Shown in pieces: positions 5,141 to 13,045 of a stretch of 53,634 nucleotides of DNA. The stretch's first letter is position 1. The number at the start of each line of letters is the position of its first letter. Origin of the DNA: an uncultured Oscillospiraceae bacterium (lineage in GTDB: Bacteria; Bacillota; Clostridia; Oscillospirales; Oscillospiraceae); assembly GCA_910579965.1 (NCBI GenBank), contig CAJTWF010000015.1, positions 1-53,634 on the forward strand, written 5' to 3'. Both the position numbers and the translations under genes were made by a program. Below the pieces are notes generated by a model, which saw nothing but the letters and a program-made list of their open reading frames with translations, was not told the origin of the DNA and did not search any database.

Positions 5141-7264
5141 TTATTTTTGGTTGATCCGCAGTGTGTTGAGCACGCAGAGCATACACACGCCCACATCCGC
5201 GAACACGCCGGCCCAGAGCTCGATATGGCCCAGGACGGAGAGGATCATCACCAGCACCTTGACGGCGATAGCAAAGACGATGTTCTCCGCGGCGATACGG
5301 TTGGTGCGGCGGGCGATGCGGATGCCGGCGGCAATCTTGCTGGGCTCGTCGCCCATGATGATGACGTCCGCCGTCTCAATGGCCGCGTCCGCCCCCAGGC
5401 CGCCCATGGCGATGCCGATGTCCGCCGCCGCCAGCACCGGCGTGTCGTTGATGCCGTCACCGGCATAGAGGAGCTTGCCCTTCCCTGTCAGCCGGCTCCG
5501 GAGCTTCTCCAGCTCCGTCAGCTTATCCTGGGGCAGCAGTCCGCCCACGGCCTGATCCAGACCGATCTCCCGGGCGATCTCCTCCACCACCGGCGCGCTG
5601 TCGCCGGAGAGCATGGCCGTCCTGTCCACGCCCAGCGCCCGCAGGGCGCTGATAGCCCCCTTTGCGTCCTCCTTGGGCGCGTCACGGAGAAGGATGACCC
5701 CGAGATAGACCCCGTCCAGGGCGGCGCAGACGGCCGTTGCCGCCGTGGAGGGCATATCAGGAACAGATATGCCAAGCTCTGTCAAGTAATCAGGCTTGCC
5801 AGCAACTATCCGCTGTCCATCCACACTCACCGCCACGCCGTGGCCGGGGACCTCCTGGTAATCGGACAGCCTTGCCTCGTCAACCTGCCCGCCCCAGGCG
5901 GTCAGAATGGACTGGGCAATGGGATGGGTGGAGCGGCATTCCGCCAGAGCCGTCAGCTCCAGCAGTCTTTCTTGGGAAATGCCCTCCGCCGGATAGCACT
6001 CGGACACGGAGAAGCGTCCCTCCGTCAAGGTGCCGGTCTTGTCAAAGGCCACAATCTGGGCCTCCGCCAGGGTCTCCAGGTGATTCCCGCCCTTGACCAG
6101 CACCCCCTCCCGGGAGGCCCGGCCGATGCCGGCAAAGAAGCTGAGGGGCACGGAGATGACCAGGGCGCAGGGGCAGGAGATCACCAGGAAGCACAGGGCG
6201 CTGTAGACGGACCGCTCCCAGCTCATGAGGCCCGCCAGAGGCGGCAGCAGGGCCACCACCGCCGCCGCCAGACAGACGATAGGGGTGTACACCCTGGCAA
6301 AGCGGGTGATGAACTTCTCGCTGGAAGCCTTCTTCTCGGAGGCGTTCTCCACCATCTCCAGGATTTTGCTGGCTGTGGACTCGCCAAAGCTCTTTTCCAC
6401 CCGGATCTCCAGCGCGCCGCTGAGGTTGATGCACCCCGCCATGACCTGCTGGCCGGAGGTGATTTCCCGGGGCATGGACTCGCCGGTGAGGGCGGCTGTG
6501 TCCAGCTGGGACGCGCCCCGCAGCACCACCCCGTCCAGAGGCACCTTCTCCCCCGGCCGCACCAGAATGGTCTGACCCACGGACACGCTCTCCGCCTCCA
6601 CTTCCCTGCTCTCGCCGTTTTCCAGCAGGTTGGCGTGGTCCGGCCGCACGTCCAGCAGGGCGGAAATGGATTTGCGGGAGGAGGACACGGCCTTGGTTTG
6701 CAGGTACTCCCCCAGCCGGTACAGGAGGAACACCATCACGCCCTCCGGGATCTCCCCGATACACACCGCGCCGATGCCGGCAATGGTCATCAGAAAGCTC
6801 TCCCCGAAGACGTCCCCATGGCGGATATTGCCCACTGCCTGGATTACGATCTCCGCCGCCACCGCCGCAAAGGCCGCCAGCAGTACCGCTGCGGAGACCC
6901 AGGGGATTCCGGGCAGAAGTGCCCGCAACAGCAGTCCTGCAATCAGCAGCGCCGCTCCCACGCCCAGGGTGAGCAGCTCCCTGCGGACCTCCGCCGGGTC
7001 CTGCTCATGGTTGTGGTCGTGGCCGCAGCTGCAGCCGCCGTGGTCGTGGTGATGCTCGTGGCCGCAGCCGCAGCTACCGTGGTCGTGGTGATGCTCGTGG
7101 CCGCAGCCGCAGCCGCCGTGGTCGTGGTGATGCTCGTGGCCGCAGCCGCAGCTACCGTGATCGTGGTGATGCTCGTGGCCGCAGCCGCAGCTACTGTGGT
7201 CGTGATGGTGCTCGTGGTCACCGCCAACCTGGTCCTTCTGGGCGGAAAGGTTCTCCTTATCCAT
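5141..7264 (-). CDS. cadA: heavy-metal-transporting P1B ATPase (CadA/ZntA type) with His-rich N-terminus
   Basis: A 707-residue ATP-driven exporter of Zn2+/Cd2+/Pb2+-type ions across the cytoplasmic membrane. Residues 16-80 are five 13-residue repeats of the GHEHHHDHGSCGC type, with about 25 His and many Cys, replacing the usual GMxCxxC domain as metal sensor or buffer. Then come the membrane helices, the ion-binding SCPCAL near 362, the phosphorylation motif DKTGTLT near 407 and GDGIND near 600. It follows arsR by three bases in one operon, so export and repressor are co-regulated by metal. The SCPCAL motif excludes a K+ or Ca2+ pump. Which metal is preferred is inferred only from the family. 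Confidence 0.9.
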   Translation of the reverse strand: MDKENLSAQKDQVGGDHEHHHDHSSCGCGHEHHHDHGSCGCGHEHHHDHGGCGCGHEHHHDHGSCGCGHEHHHDHGGCSCGHDHNHEQDPAEVRRELLTLGVGAALLIAGLLLRALLPGIPWVSAAVLLAAFAAVAAEIVIQAVGNIRHGDVFGESFLMTIAGIGAVCIGEIPEGVMVFLLYRLGEYLQTKAVSSSRKSISALLDVRPDHANLLENGESREVEAESVSVGQTILVRPGEKVPLDGVVLRGASQLDTAALTGESMPREITSGQQVMAGCINLSGALEIRVEKSFGESTASKILEMVENASEKKASSEKFITRFARVYTPIVCLAAAVVALLPPLAGLMSWERSVYSALCFLVISCPCALVISVPLSFFAGIGRASREGVLVKGGNHLETLAEAQIVAFDKTGTLTEGRFSVSECYPAEGISQERLLELTALAECRSTHPIAQSILTAWGGQVDEARLSDYQEVPGHGVAVSVDGQRIVAGKPDYLTELGISVPDMPSTAATAVCAALDGVYLGVILLRDAPKEDAKGAISALRALGVDRTAMLSGDSAPVVEEIAREIGLDQAVGGLLPQDKLTELEKLRSRLTGKGKLLYAGDGINDTPVLAAADIGIAMGGLGADAAIETADVIIMGDEPSKIAAGIRIARRTNRIAAENIVFAIAVKVLVMILSVLGHIELWAGVFADVGVCMLCVLNTLRINQK
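7025..7219 (-). repeat. five tandem 39-bp repeats coding the metal-binding tail
   Basis: Each unit encodes 13 residues of the pattern G-H-E-H-H-H-D-H-G-S/G-C-G-C. The units are nearly identical at DNA level, so slippage could change copy number between strains. Confidence 0.85.
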
Positions 7265-7267
7265 AAT

Positions 7268-7639
7268 TTATCCCTCCATTTCTTCCATCACATGGTCAAA
7301 GGCCATGGCAAAAATCTGCCCGATGTGGGCGTCGTCCAGGGAGTAGTAGACCACCCTCCCCTGCTTGCGGCTCTTGACGATCCGGGATACCTTCAGCAGC
7401 CGCAGCTGGTGGCTGATGGCGCTCTGGCTCATGCTCAGCAGCGCCGCCAGATCGCACACGCACATCTCCTCGATGTTCAGCGCGCAGATGATCCGGGCCC
7501 GGGTGCTGTCCCCAAAGACCTTGAACAGCTCGGACACCTCGTAGACGGGCGCCTCATCGGGCATCCTCGCCTTCACCCTGGCCAGCACATCCTCGTGTAT
7601 GACGCTGACCTCGCAGACCTCAACGGGCTCACGTTCCAT
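7268..7639 (-). CDS. ArsR/SmtB-family metal-sensing repressor
   Basis: A 123-residue winged-helix repressor. It contains the ArsR core FKVFGDSTRARIICAL, the CVCDLA segment (the alpha3 metal site region ELCVCDL of CadC-type sensors) and the recognition helix SQSAISHQLRLLK. Metal binding should release it from DNA and allow expression of itself and the ATPase. The ATG at 7639 has AGGAGG seven bases upstream; a 15-codon extension from 7684 would begin within the operator region and is rejected. The C-terminal HIGQIFAMAFDHVME resembles the alpha5 metal site (DxHx10Hx2E) of SmtB-type sensors. Confidence 0.9.
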   Translation of the reverse strand: MEREPVEVCEVSVIHEDVLARVKARMPDEAPVYEVSELFKVFGDSTRARIICALNIEEMCVCDLAALLSMSQSAISHQLRLLKVSRIVKSRKQGRVVYYSLDDAHIGQIFAMAFDHVMEEMEG

Positions 7640-7684
7640 ATTCCGTCCTCCCCTCGCAAAATAGAAACTAAAACAAGTGAACAT

Positions 7685-7700
7685 ATGAGCAACTGTTCAT
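7685..7700 (-). promoter_or_regulatory. ArsR/SmtB-type operator
   Basis: The minus strand reads ATGAACAGTTGCTCAT, a 7-2-7 dyad with one mismatch. It resembles the core of the cyanobacterial smt operator. It lies just downstream of the -10 box, over the transcription start, so a bound repressor blocks initiation. Confidence 0.7.
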
Positions 7701-7707
7701 GTATTGC

Positions 7708-7735
7708 ATTATACACCTCCCCTCCCATTTGTCAA
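7708..7735 (-). promoter_or_regulatory. promoter of the arsR-cadA operon
   Basis: Minus strand: TTGACA (7735-7730), a 16-bp spacer, TATAAT (7713-7708). Confidence 0.75.
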
Positions 7736-7774
7736 GGGGGAATTTTCCCTTTTGTGATCTTCGTTTACCGGGCA

Positions 7775-7811
7775 TAAAAACAGCGGGGAGACCCGCGCAC
7801 GGTCCCCCCGC
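7775..7811 (-). terminator. terminator after the CLC channel gene
   Basis: GCGGGGAGACC (7783-7793) pairs with GGTCCCCCCGC (7801-7811), with a run of T on the minus strand (A at 7775-7780). Confidence 0.6.
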
Positions 7812-7820
7812 ATGGGACGG

Positions 7821-9068
7821 CTACTGGCGCTCCTCCCCCAGCTTGGCATAGATGATCTTCTGCTCTGAGTACAGGGTGGAGTATCCGCTCATGAGGTAGC
7901 TGACGCCGCACACCACGGCGAACATCCACAGCCGCGTCCCGCCGAACAGCTCCACAGACAGCAGCATGGAGGCCACGGGACAGTTGACCACGCTGCAAAA
8001 CAGGGCGATCAGACCGATGGCCGCCGCCAGCCCTGGGTCCAGTCCCAGCCAGGGCCCTGCCGCACATCCGAAGGTTGCGCCGATGAAGAAGGCGGGAACG
8101 ATCTCTCCCCCCTTGTAGCCCGCGCCGATGGTCAGCGCGGTGAGGAGGATCTTGAGGAGAAAGGCCCAGCTGACGGCCTGCCCGCCCACAGCGGCCACCG
8201 CCACCTCCATGCCCGCGCCGTTGTAGTCCCTGGTGCCCAGCAGCACCGTGGCCGCCGCCACCAGCAGTCCGCCCACGGCTGCCCGCCGGTAGGGCTTGCC
8301 GTCAAAAAACCGGCGGTACAGCCGCCCAGCCAGGTGCATTACCTCCAGAAACAGGATGGACACCACCGCGCAGGCCAGGGTCAGCGCCAGAACCCGGAAG
8401 AGGGTGCCCACATCCGGACTGGGCAGAGGGATGGCCGGCATGGTCACGCCGGCGGTACCCATATAGCGGCTGACCTCCCAGGCCGTGATGCTGGAGACCA
8501 GACAGGGATACAGGGCGGCGTAGTGGAGCACCCCCACCGCCGACACCTCCATACTGAACAGCGCCGCGGTAATAGGGGTCCCGAAAACGGCGGCAAACAG
8601 GGCGGACATGCCGCACATGGTCATGCGGTTGGCGCTCTTTCCCTCCAGGTGGAACACGCGGTTAAAGCAGGTGGCCGTCCCCGCGCCGATCTGGAGGGCG
8701 GCCCCCTCCCTGCCGGCGGAGCCGCCGCACAGCTGGGTGAGCACCGTACCGGCGAAGATCAGGGGCGCCACCCGGGCCGGCACCGTCTCCCCGGTGCGCA
8801 GGGAGGCCAGCACCAGATTGGCTCCCTTGTCCTGGAAGATACCCGCTCTGTGGTAGAGCCACACGATGGCCATGCCCGCCAGGGGCAGCAGGTACAGCAG
8901 CCAGCCGTGGGCGTGGAACATCCCACTGGACAGGTCCACCACATAGTGGAACAGTCCCCCCAGCCCGCCGCACAACAGGCCGATGAGCACCGACAGGGCT
9001 GTCCGCCGGGCGAACACCTTCAAATACGCCGCCATGCGGCGCAGAATCGCGGTACATTTCTCTCTCAT
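7821..9068 (-). CDS. CLC-family anion channel/antiporter, probably the fluoride-exporting CLC-F branch
   Basis: A 415-residue membrane protein with the CLC fold. The stretch KGANLVLASLRTG replaces the classical GSGIP motif, followed by GTVLTQLCGGSAGREGAALQ near residue 120. This order, with N-L in place of GSGIP and GGSAGREG carrying the gating Glu, is how I remember the CLC-F fluoride/proton antiporters. The third motif reads KGGEIVPAFFIGATFG. Fluoride export would protect enolase and other enzymes. No fluoride riboswitch is visible upstream. A generic chloride channel remains possible. AAAGGAGA precedes the ATG. Confidence 0.75.
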   Translation of the reverse strand: MREKCTAILRRMAAYLKVFARRTALSVLIGLLCGGLGGLFHYVVDLSSGMFHAHGWLLYLLPLAGMAIVWLYHRAGIFQDKGANLVLASLRTGETVPARVAPLIFAGTVLTQLCGGSAGREGAALQIGAGTATCFNRVFHLEGKSANRMTMCGMSALFAAVFGTPITAALFSMEVSAVGVLHYAALYPCLVSSITAWEVSRYMGTAGVTMPAIPLPSPDVGTLFRVLALTLACAVVSILFLEVMHLAGRLYRRFFDGKPYRRAAVGGLLVAAATVLLGTRDYNGAGMEVAVAAVGGQAVSWAFLLKILLTALTIGAGYKGGEIVPAFFIGATFGCAAGPWLGLDPGLAAAIGLIALFCSVVNCPVASMLLSVELFGGTRLWMFAVVCGVSYLMSGYSTLYSEQKIIYAKLGEERQ

Positions 9069-9096
9069 GCCCTCCGTCTCCTTTCACCACTTTAAG

Positions 9097-9122
9097 AAAG
9101 AGCCGCCCCTGGGGGCGGCTCT
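9097..9122 (-). terminator. terminator after fba
   Basis: AGAGCCGCCCC pairs with GGGCGGCTCT around a three-base loop, followed by TTTCTT on the minus strand. It lies between the end of fba (9151) and the start of the CLC gene (9068). Confidence 0.7.
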
Positions 9123-9150
9123 GCGATACTGCAAGCTTGGACTAATGTTT

Positions 9151-10119
9151 TTAGAACGCCTTGCCGTCGCAGCCCAGAACGTCGATCAGCTTGTGCTTGA
9201 CCAGCTCCTTGATGGCCGCGCGGGCGGGCTTGAGGTACTCGCGGGGATCGAACTTGTCGGGGTGCTCGGTGAAGAACTGGCGGATGGTGCCGGTCATGGC
9301 CAGACGCAGATCGGAGTCAATGTTGATCTTGCACACGGCGCTGCGGGCGGCCTGACGGAGCTGCTCCTCGGGGATGCCCACCGCGTCGGGCATCTTGCCG
9401 CCGTTGGCATTGACCATCTTCACGAACTCCTGGGGCACGGAGGAGGAGCCATGGAGCACGATGGGGAAGCCGGGCAGGCGCTTGACCACCTCGTCAAGGA
9501 TGTCGAAGCGCAGGGGCGGGGGAACCAGCTCGCCCTTCTCGTTGCGGGTACACTGATCGGCGGTGAACTTGTACGCGCCGTGGCTGGTGCCGATGGCGAT
9601 GGCCAGGGAGTCGCAGCCGGTCTTGTTGACGAACTCCTCAACCTCCTCGGGACGGGTATAGGAGGAGTTCTCTGCGGAGACCTGTACCTCGTCCTCCACG
9701 CCGGCCAGACTGCCCAGCTCGGCCTCTACCACCACGCCGTGGTCGTGGGCGTACTCCACCACCTTCTTGGTGATCTCAATGTTCTCGGCAAAGGGCTTGG
9801 AGCTGGCGTCGATCATGACGGAGGTGAAGCCGCCATCAATGCAACTCTTGCAGGTCTCGAAGCTGTCGCCGTGGTCCAGGTGCAGGCAGATGGGCAGGCC
9901 GGTCTCAATGATGGCGGCCTCTACCAGCTTGACCAGGTAGGTGTGGTTGGCGTAGGCGCGGGCGCCCTTGGACACCTGCAGAATCAGGGGGGCGCTGACC
10001 TCCTTGGCGGCCTCGGTGATGCCCTGGACGATTTCCATATTATTGACGTTGAAAGCGCCGATGGCATAGCCGCCGTTATAGGCCTTCTTGAACATTTCAG
10101 TAGTAGTTACGAGGGGCAT
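9151..10119 (-). CDS. fba: class II fructose-bisphosphate aldolase
   Basis: A 322-residue Zn2+-dependent aldolase that splits fructose 1,6-bisphosphate into glyceraldehyde 3-phosphate and dihydroxyacetone phosphate. Visible signatures are GAFNVNNMEIVQGI near residue 21, HLDHGDSFE near 80 (catalytic Asp and Zn ligand His) and VEAELGSLAG near 132, plus the phosphate-binding GTSHGAYKF near 180. Length is normal for the class. It has its own promoter and terminator, as expected for a highly expressed glycolytic gene. Confidence 0.95.
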   Translation of the reverse strand: MPLVTTTEMFKKAYNGGYAIGAFNVNNMEIVQGITEAAKEVSAPLILQVSKGARAYANHTYLVKLVEAAIIETGLPICLHLDHGDSFETCKSCIDGGFTSVMIDASSKPFAENIEITKKVVEYAHDHGVVVEAELGSLAGVEDEVQVSAENSSYTRPEEVEEFVNKTGCDSLAIAIGTSHGAYKFTADQCTRNEKGELVPPPLRFDILDEVVKRLPGFPIVLHGSSSVPQEFVKMVNANGGKMPDAVGIPEEQLRQAARSAVCKINIDSDLRLAMTGTIRQFFTEHPDKFDPREYLKPARAAIKELVKHKLIDVLGCDGKAF

Positions 10120-10152
10120 GGTTGAAGTCCTCCTTACGGTGAAGTTAGGTTT

Positions 10153-10180
10153 ATTTTACCACACTTTTTCCAGATTGCAA
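10153..10180 (-). promoter_or_regulatory. fba promoter
   Basis: Minus strand: TTGCAA, a 16-bp spacer, TAAAAT. AAGGAGGAC lies in front of the start codon at 10119. Confidence 0.6.
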
Positions 10181-10353
10181 CAGGCAACAGGGAAAAACTG
10201 CCCCTTTCTGGCGGGGTTTGCTTTGTATATTTTGTTGCTGAGCTGCGGCAACAGAACATATTTTGCAATTTATTCAGCACAAATCCGGATTATATTGCAT
10301 AAGTTGTTTCTATAGAATAGAAGCAGCCGATCAATATAAGGAGGAATCCCACT

Positions 10354-11241
10354 GTGAAGAAGCCTATTTTCACCGGCTCTGCCGCCGCCGTCGCCACCCC
10401 CTTCACCGGGAGCGGGGTTGACTTCCCCGCCCTGCGAAAGCACCTGGACTTCCTGCTGGAAAATGGTACGGACGCCCTGGTGGTCTGCGGCACCACCGGC
10501 GAGGCCGCCACCATGAGCTATGAGGAGCGGATGGAGACGGTGGAGGCCGTGGTCCGCCACGTGGACGGCCGTGTCCCCGTTATCGCCGGCACCGGCTCCA
10601 ACAACACGGAAAACGCCATTGCTCTGTCCAAGGACGCGGTGTCGGCGGGGGCGGACGGACTGCTGGTGGTCACCCCCTTCTATAATAAGGCCACCCAGAG
10701 GGGGCTGATCCGCCACTTTGCCGCCGTGGCGGACAGCGCGGAGAGGCCGGTTATCCTCTACAACGTCCCCTCCCGCACCGGCGTGAAGTGCGCCGCCGAG
10801 ACATACGCTCAGCTGGCCGGCCACCCCAACATCCAGGGGGTCAAGGAGGCCAGCGGCGATCTGGCCCTGGTCCAGAAGACCCGGGAGCTGTGCCCGGAGG
10901 ACTTCTACATCTGGTCCGGCAACGACGACGAGACCGCCCCCATCATGCTGCTGGGCGGCAGCGGGGTCATCTCCGTGGCGGCCAACGTGGTCCCCCAGGA
11001 GATGCACCAGCTGACGGCGTCCTGTCTGTCCGGCGACTTCGTCTCCGCCGGAAAATTGCAGCTGCGGCTGCGGAAGCTGTGCGAGGCCCTCTTCTGGGAG
11101 GTGAACCCCATCCCCGTCAAGACGGCCATGAGTATGATGGGTTTCTGTCAGGAACGGTTCCGCCTGCCCATGTGCGAGATGGAGGAGGAGAACCGGGCCC
11201 GGCTGCGGACGGTGCTGGCGGAGTACGGCCTGGTATCCTGA
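10354..11241 (+). CDS. dapA: 4-hydroxy-tetrahydrodipicolinate synthase
   Basis: A 295-residue TIM-barrel lyase that condenses pyruvate and aspartate semialdehyde, the first step of the diaminopimelate/lysine branch. It feeds peptidoglycan and, in spore formers, dipicolinate. Motifs are GTTGEAATMS near residue 45, the catalytic Tyr in ILYNVPSRTG near 132 and the Schiff-base Lys in GVKEASGD near 160. The start is GTG at 10354 with AAGGAGGA eight bases upstream. It stands alone and is not in a dap operon. Distant NAL-family lyases are a weaker alternative. Confidence 0.92.
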   Translation: MKKPIFTGSAAAVATPFTGSGVDFPALRKHLDFLLENGTDALVVCGTTGEAATMSYEERMETVEAVVRHVDGRVPVIAGTGSNNTENAIALSKDAVSAGADGLLVVTPFYNKATQRGLIRHFAAVADSAERPVILYNVPSRTGVKCAAETYAQLAGHPNIQGVKEASGDLALVQKTRELCPEDFYIWSGNDDETAPIMLLGGSGVISVAANVVPQEMHQLTASCLSGDFVSAGKLQLRLRKLCEALFWEVNPIPVKTAMSMMGFCQERFRLPMCEMEEENRARLRTVLAEYGLVS

Positions 11242-11256
11242 CCATACTATAGTATA

Positions 11257-11285
11257 TTGACGCACCCCCTCCCTGGTGGTAAAAT
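11257..11285 (+). promoter_or_regulatory. promoter of the acetyltransferase gene
   Basis: TTGACG, a 17-bp spacer, TAAAAT. A small palindrome ATACTATAGTAT (11244-11255) lies just upstream. Confidence 0.6.
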
Positions 11286-11312
11286 AGGCCAAAACAGGAG
11301 AGGGGGTTTGTC

Positions 11313-12392
11313 ATGAGCGAAACCGTCTACATCCATCGCGCCCCCGTGGAGGGATCGGACGGCCCCGTGGGCGTCGTCTTCACCACCCACGGAGCTGCCG
11401 TTGTCTATACCGGACTGGAGGTGCACACCGAGAAGGACGCGCCCCTGCTGGAGGAGATCGAGGCGCTGTGCGGCCTCACCTTTTTCCGCCGGGAGCAGGA
11501 CCTTCCCCTCTACGGCGTGCCCTGCCTGTACGTCTTTGCCGCAGACGGCGCGGGCGGCGTTCTGGCCTGCGCGGGGGACGAGGAGGGGCCGGTCTACCAC
11601 ATTCCCCCCTCCCTCCTGCCCCATCTGGCCGCCCCCTCCATTGCCGCGCTGCTGGAGACGGCCTCTGCGGATCCGGACTGGCGGGAAAAATGTCTGGCAG
11701 GCGGTCCCTGGCCCCGCCTGCCGGCGGCTCCGGAGGGGCGGGCGGCGATTCGCCAAGCCCTGGGTCTCCCCCGTCCGGAGCGGCCCGCGGCCCCTGCCGT
11801 GCCCCCGCAGGTCTTCCCCTCCCGGGCGGCGGCGGAGAGGGTATATCCCATCCAGGAGATGGAGGAGCTTCTGGTCAGAACGCCCCGTTTTCAGGTCCGG
11901 CCCATGACCTCCCCGGCGGATCGTACGGGTAAAGCATATGTCCATTACACCGCCTGGATAGAGACCTATACCGGGCTGATGGATCAGAAAATCCTGGATG
12001 GACACAGCCTGGAGCATTGCCGGGACATTACGGAGAAGTACCCTTCAAACACACTGGTTCTGCTGGACCGGGACCAGGGCGGCCGTGTGGCGGGATTTGC
12101 CTGCTTTGTCCCCAAGGCCCGGGACGTTGTGTCCGTGCCGGAGGCGGCGGAGGTCTCAGCGCTGTATCTTTTATCCGCGTATCATGGTCTGGGGCTGGGC
12201 CGGATGCTGATGGACGCCTGCCTTGCCCGTCTTGACCGGCCCAGGGTGGCGCTTTTCGTGCTCCAGGGCAACGAGAAGGCAATCGGCTTCTACCAGCATA
12301 TGGGCTTCTCCATGACCGGTCACCAGCTTACGGACCGGATCAACGGGGTGGAGATCACCGAGCTGGAGATGGTCCTGGACAGGGATGTATAG
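11313..12392 (+). CDS. two-part GNAT acetyltransferase with an unrecognised N-terminal region
   Basis: A 359-residue protein. The C-terminal part (about 195-355) is a complete GNAT fold: FQVRPMTSPADRTG, YIETYTGLMDQ-type loop, AEVSALYLLSAYHGLGLGRMLMDACL as acetyl-CoA pyrophosphate loop, and NEKAIGFYQHMGF. The family moves acetyl groups from acetyl-CoA to amines. The first 190 residues have no motif I know. They are Pro/Ala-rich toward residue 150-180, suggesting a linker between two domains. The start has AGGAGAGGGGG upstream. It is transcribed alone between its own promoter and a strong terminator. The substrate is unknown. Confidence 0.75.
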   Translation: MSETVYIHRAPVEGSDGPVGVVFTTHGAAVVYTGLEVHTEKDAPLLEEIEALCGLTFFRREQDLPLYGVPCLYVFAADGAGGVLACAGDEEGPVYHIPPSLLPHLAAPSIAALLETASADPDWREKCLAGGPWPRLPAAPEGRAAIRQALGLPRPERPAAPAVPPQVFPSRAAAERVYPIQEMEELLVRTPRFQVRPMTSPADRTGKAYVHYTAWIETYTGLMDQKILDGHSLEHCRDITEKYPSNTLVLLDRDQGGRVAGFACFVPKARDVVSVPEAAEVSALYLLSAYHGLGLGRMLMDACLARLDRPRVALFVLQGNEKAIGFYQHMGFSMTGHQLTDRINGVEITELEMVLDRDV

Positions 12393-12393
12393 C

Positions 12394-12437
12394 AGTCAGC
12401 CTGGAGCGAGTGGTTTGCTCCAGGCTGACTTTGTTTT
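12394..12437 (+). terminator. strong terminator after the acetyltransferase
   Basis: AGTCAGCCTGGAGC (12394-12407) pairs perfectly with GCTCCAGGCTGACT (12417-12430), followed by TTGTTTTG. Confidence 0.85.
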
Positions 12438-12462
12438 GCCGGGCAAGCGGCTGGGAGAACAC

Positions 12463-12566
12463 GGAAATCCATTTTCCCAAAAACGCAGCTTCCTGTAGGG
12501 ACGGGCATCGCTCGTCCCTACACAGATCCAGCAGGGAGCCCTCTGCCGCTGTAAAAATAGATTTCC
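12463..12566. repeat. MITE-like palindromic element, copy 2
   Basis: The core palindrome TGTAGGG...CCCTACA is at 12494-12522. Outer ends are GGAAATC (12463-12469) and GATTTCC (12560-12566). The flank CTGCCGCTGTAAAAA is shared with copy 5 and, inverted, nearly with copy 3. Confidence 0.7.
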
Positions 12567-12587
12567 CTGCTGGGAGAAACAAATCAC

Positions 12588-12637
12588 TTGACAATGTCAT
12601 GCGCTTGTGGTAGTCTATATACATGACAACGTCATGT
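12588..12637 (+). promoter_or_regulatory. promoter and two BlaI-type operators
   Basis: A -35 TTGACA at 12588-12593 overlaps the dyad TGACAATGTCA (12589-12599). A second perfect dyad, ACATGACAACGTCATGT (12621-12637), lies between the promoter and the ATG. The shared core TGACnnnGTCA fits autoregulation by the BlaI-like protein encoded just downstream. The -10 box is poor (TAGTCT at 17-bp spacing). Confidence 0.65.
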
Positions 12638-12655
12638 GAAAGGAGCGGAACATCT

Positions 12656-13045
12656 ATGACAGGAGAAAAACAGCGGCTGACCAGTACAGAGTGGGAGGTA
12701 TGCGAGTGTCTGTGGGAGACCTCCCCCCTGACCATCACCCAGATTGCCAACGCCCTCACCGCCCGCACCGGCTGGTCCCGGAGCACTGGGGAGACCCTGG
12801 TGCGGCGGATGGCGGACAAGGGTCTGCTGCGCTGGGAGCAGGGACCCAGGGCAAAGCTCTACTACCCCGTCATTGACCGGGAGGACGCGGTGGTACAAGA
12901 GACGAGGGGGTTTCTGAGGAAGGTGTTCGGCGGCAGTCTGGGGCTGCTGGTGAACACCCTGGCGGAGCGGGAGGAGCTGAGCCAGGAGGAGATCGGCCAG
13001 CTCTATGACGCGCTGCGGAAGCTGGAGGAGCGGGGCCATGATTGA
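12656..13045 (+). CDS. BlaI/MecI/CopY-family repressor
   Basis: A 129-residue winged-helix repressor. It has LTSTEWEVCECLWETSPLTITQIANAL at the start, the recognition region GWSRSTGETLVRRMADKGLL, and a C-terminal helical dimerisation part. Family members block their own operon and are inactivated by proteolysis triggered by a BlaR1-type receptor. The ATG at 12656 has AAAGGAGCGG upstream; the longer frame from 12623 starts inside the operator. The stop overlaps the start of the receptor gene by eight bases, so the two are translationally coupled. No beta-lactamase gene is nearby. Confidence 0.88.
   Translation: MTGEKQRLTSTEWEVCECLWETSPLTITQIANALTARTGWSRSTGETLVRRMADKGLLRWEQGPRAKLYYPVIDREDAVVQETRGFLRKVFGGSLGLLVNTLAEREELSQEEIGQLYDALRKLEERGHD

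Noticed and set aside
7025..7219. Tandem 39-bp repeats considered as a CRISPR-like array
   Set aside because: Units are contiguous without spacers, are in frame and encode His/Cys repeats of the ATPase.
5108..7777. An 889-codon open frame on the plus strand opposite the metal ATPase and arsR genes
   Set aside because: It is the antisense of a GC-rich gene with strong third-position bias. Its translation is low-complexity (His/Gln/Gly/Val) with no domain, while the minus strand gives a textbook P-type ATPase.
9069..9150. Fluoride (crcB) riboswitch before the CLC-F-like gene
   Set aside because: The gap is filled by the fba terminator and the SD; no fluoride motif could be fitted.
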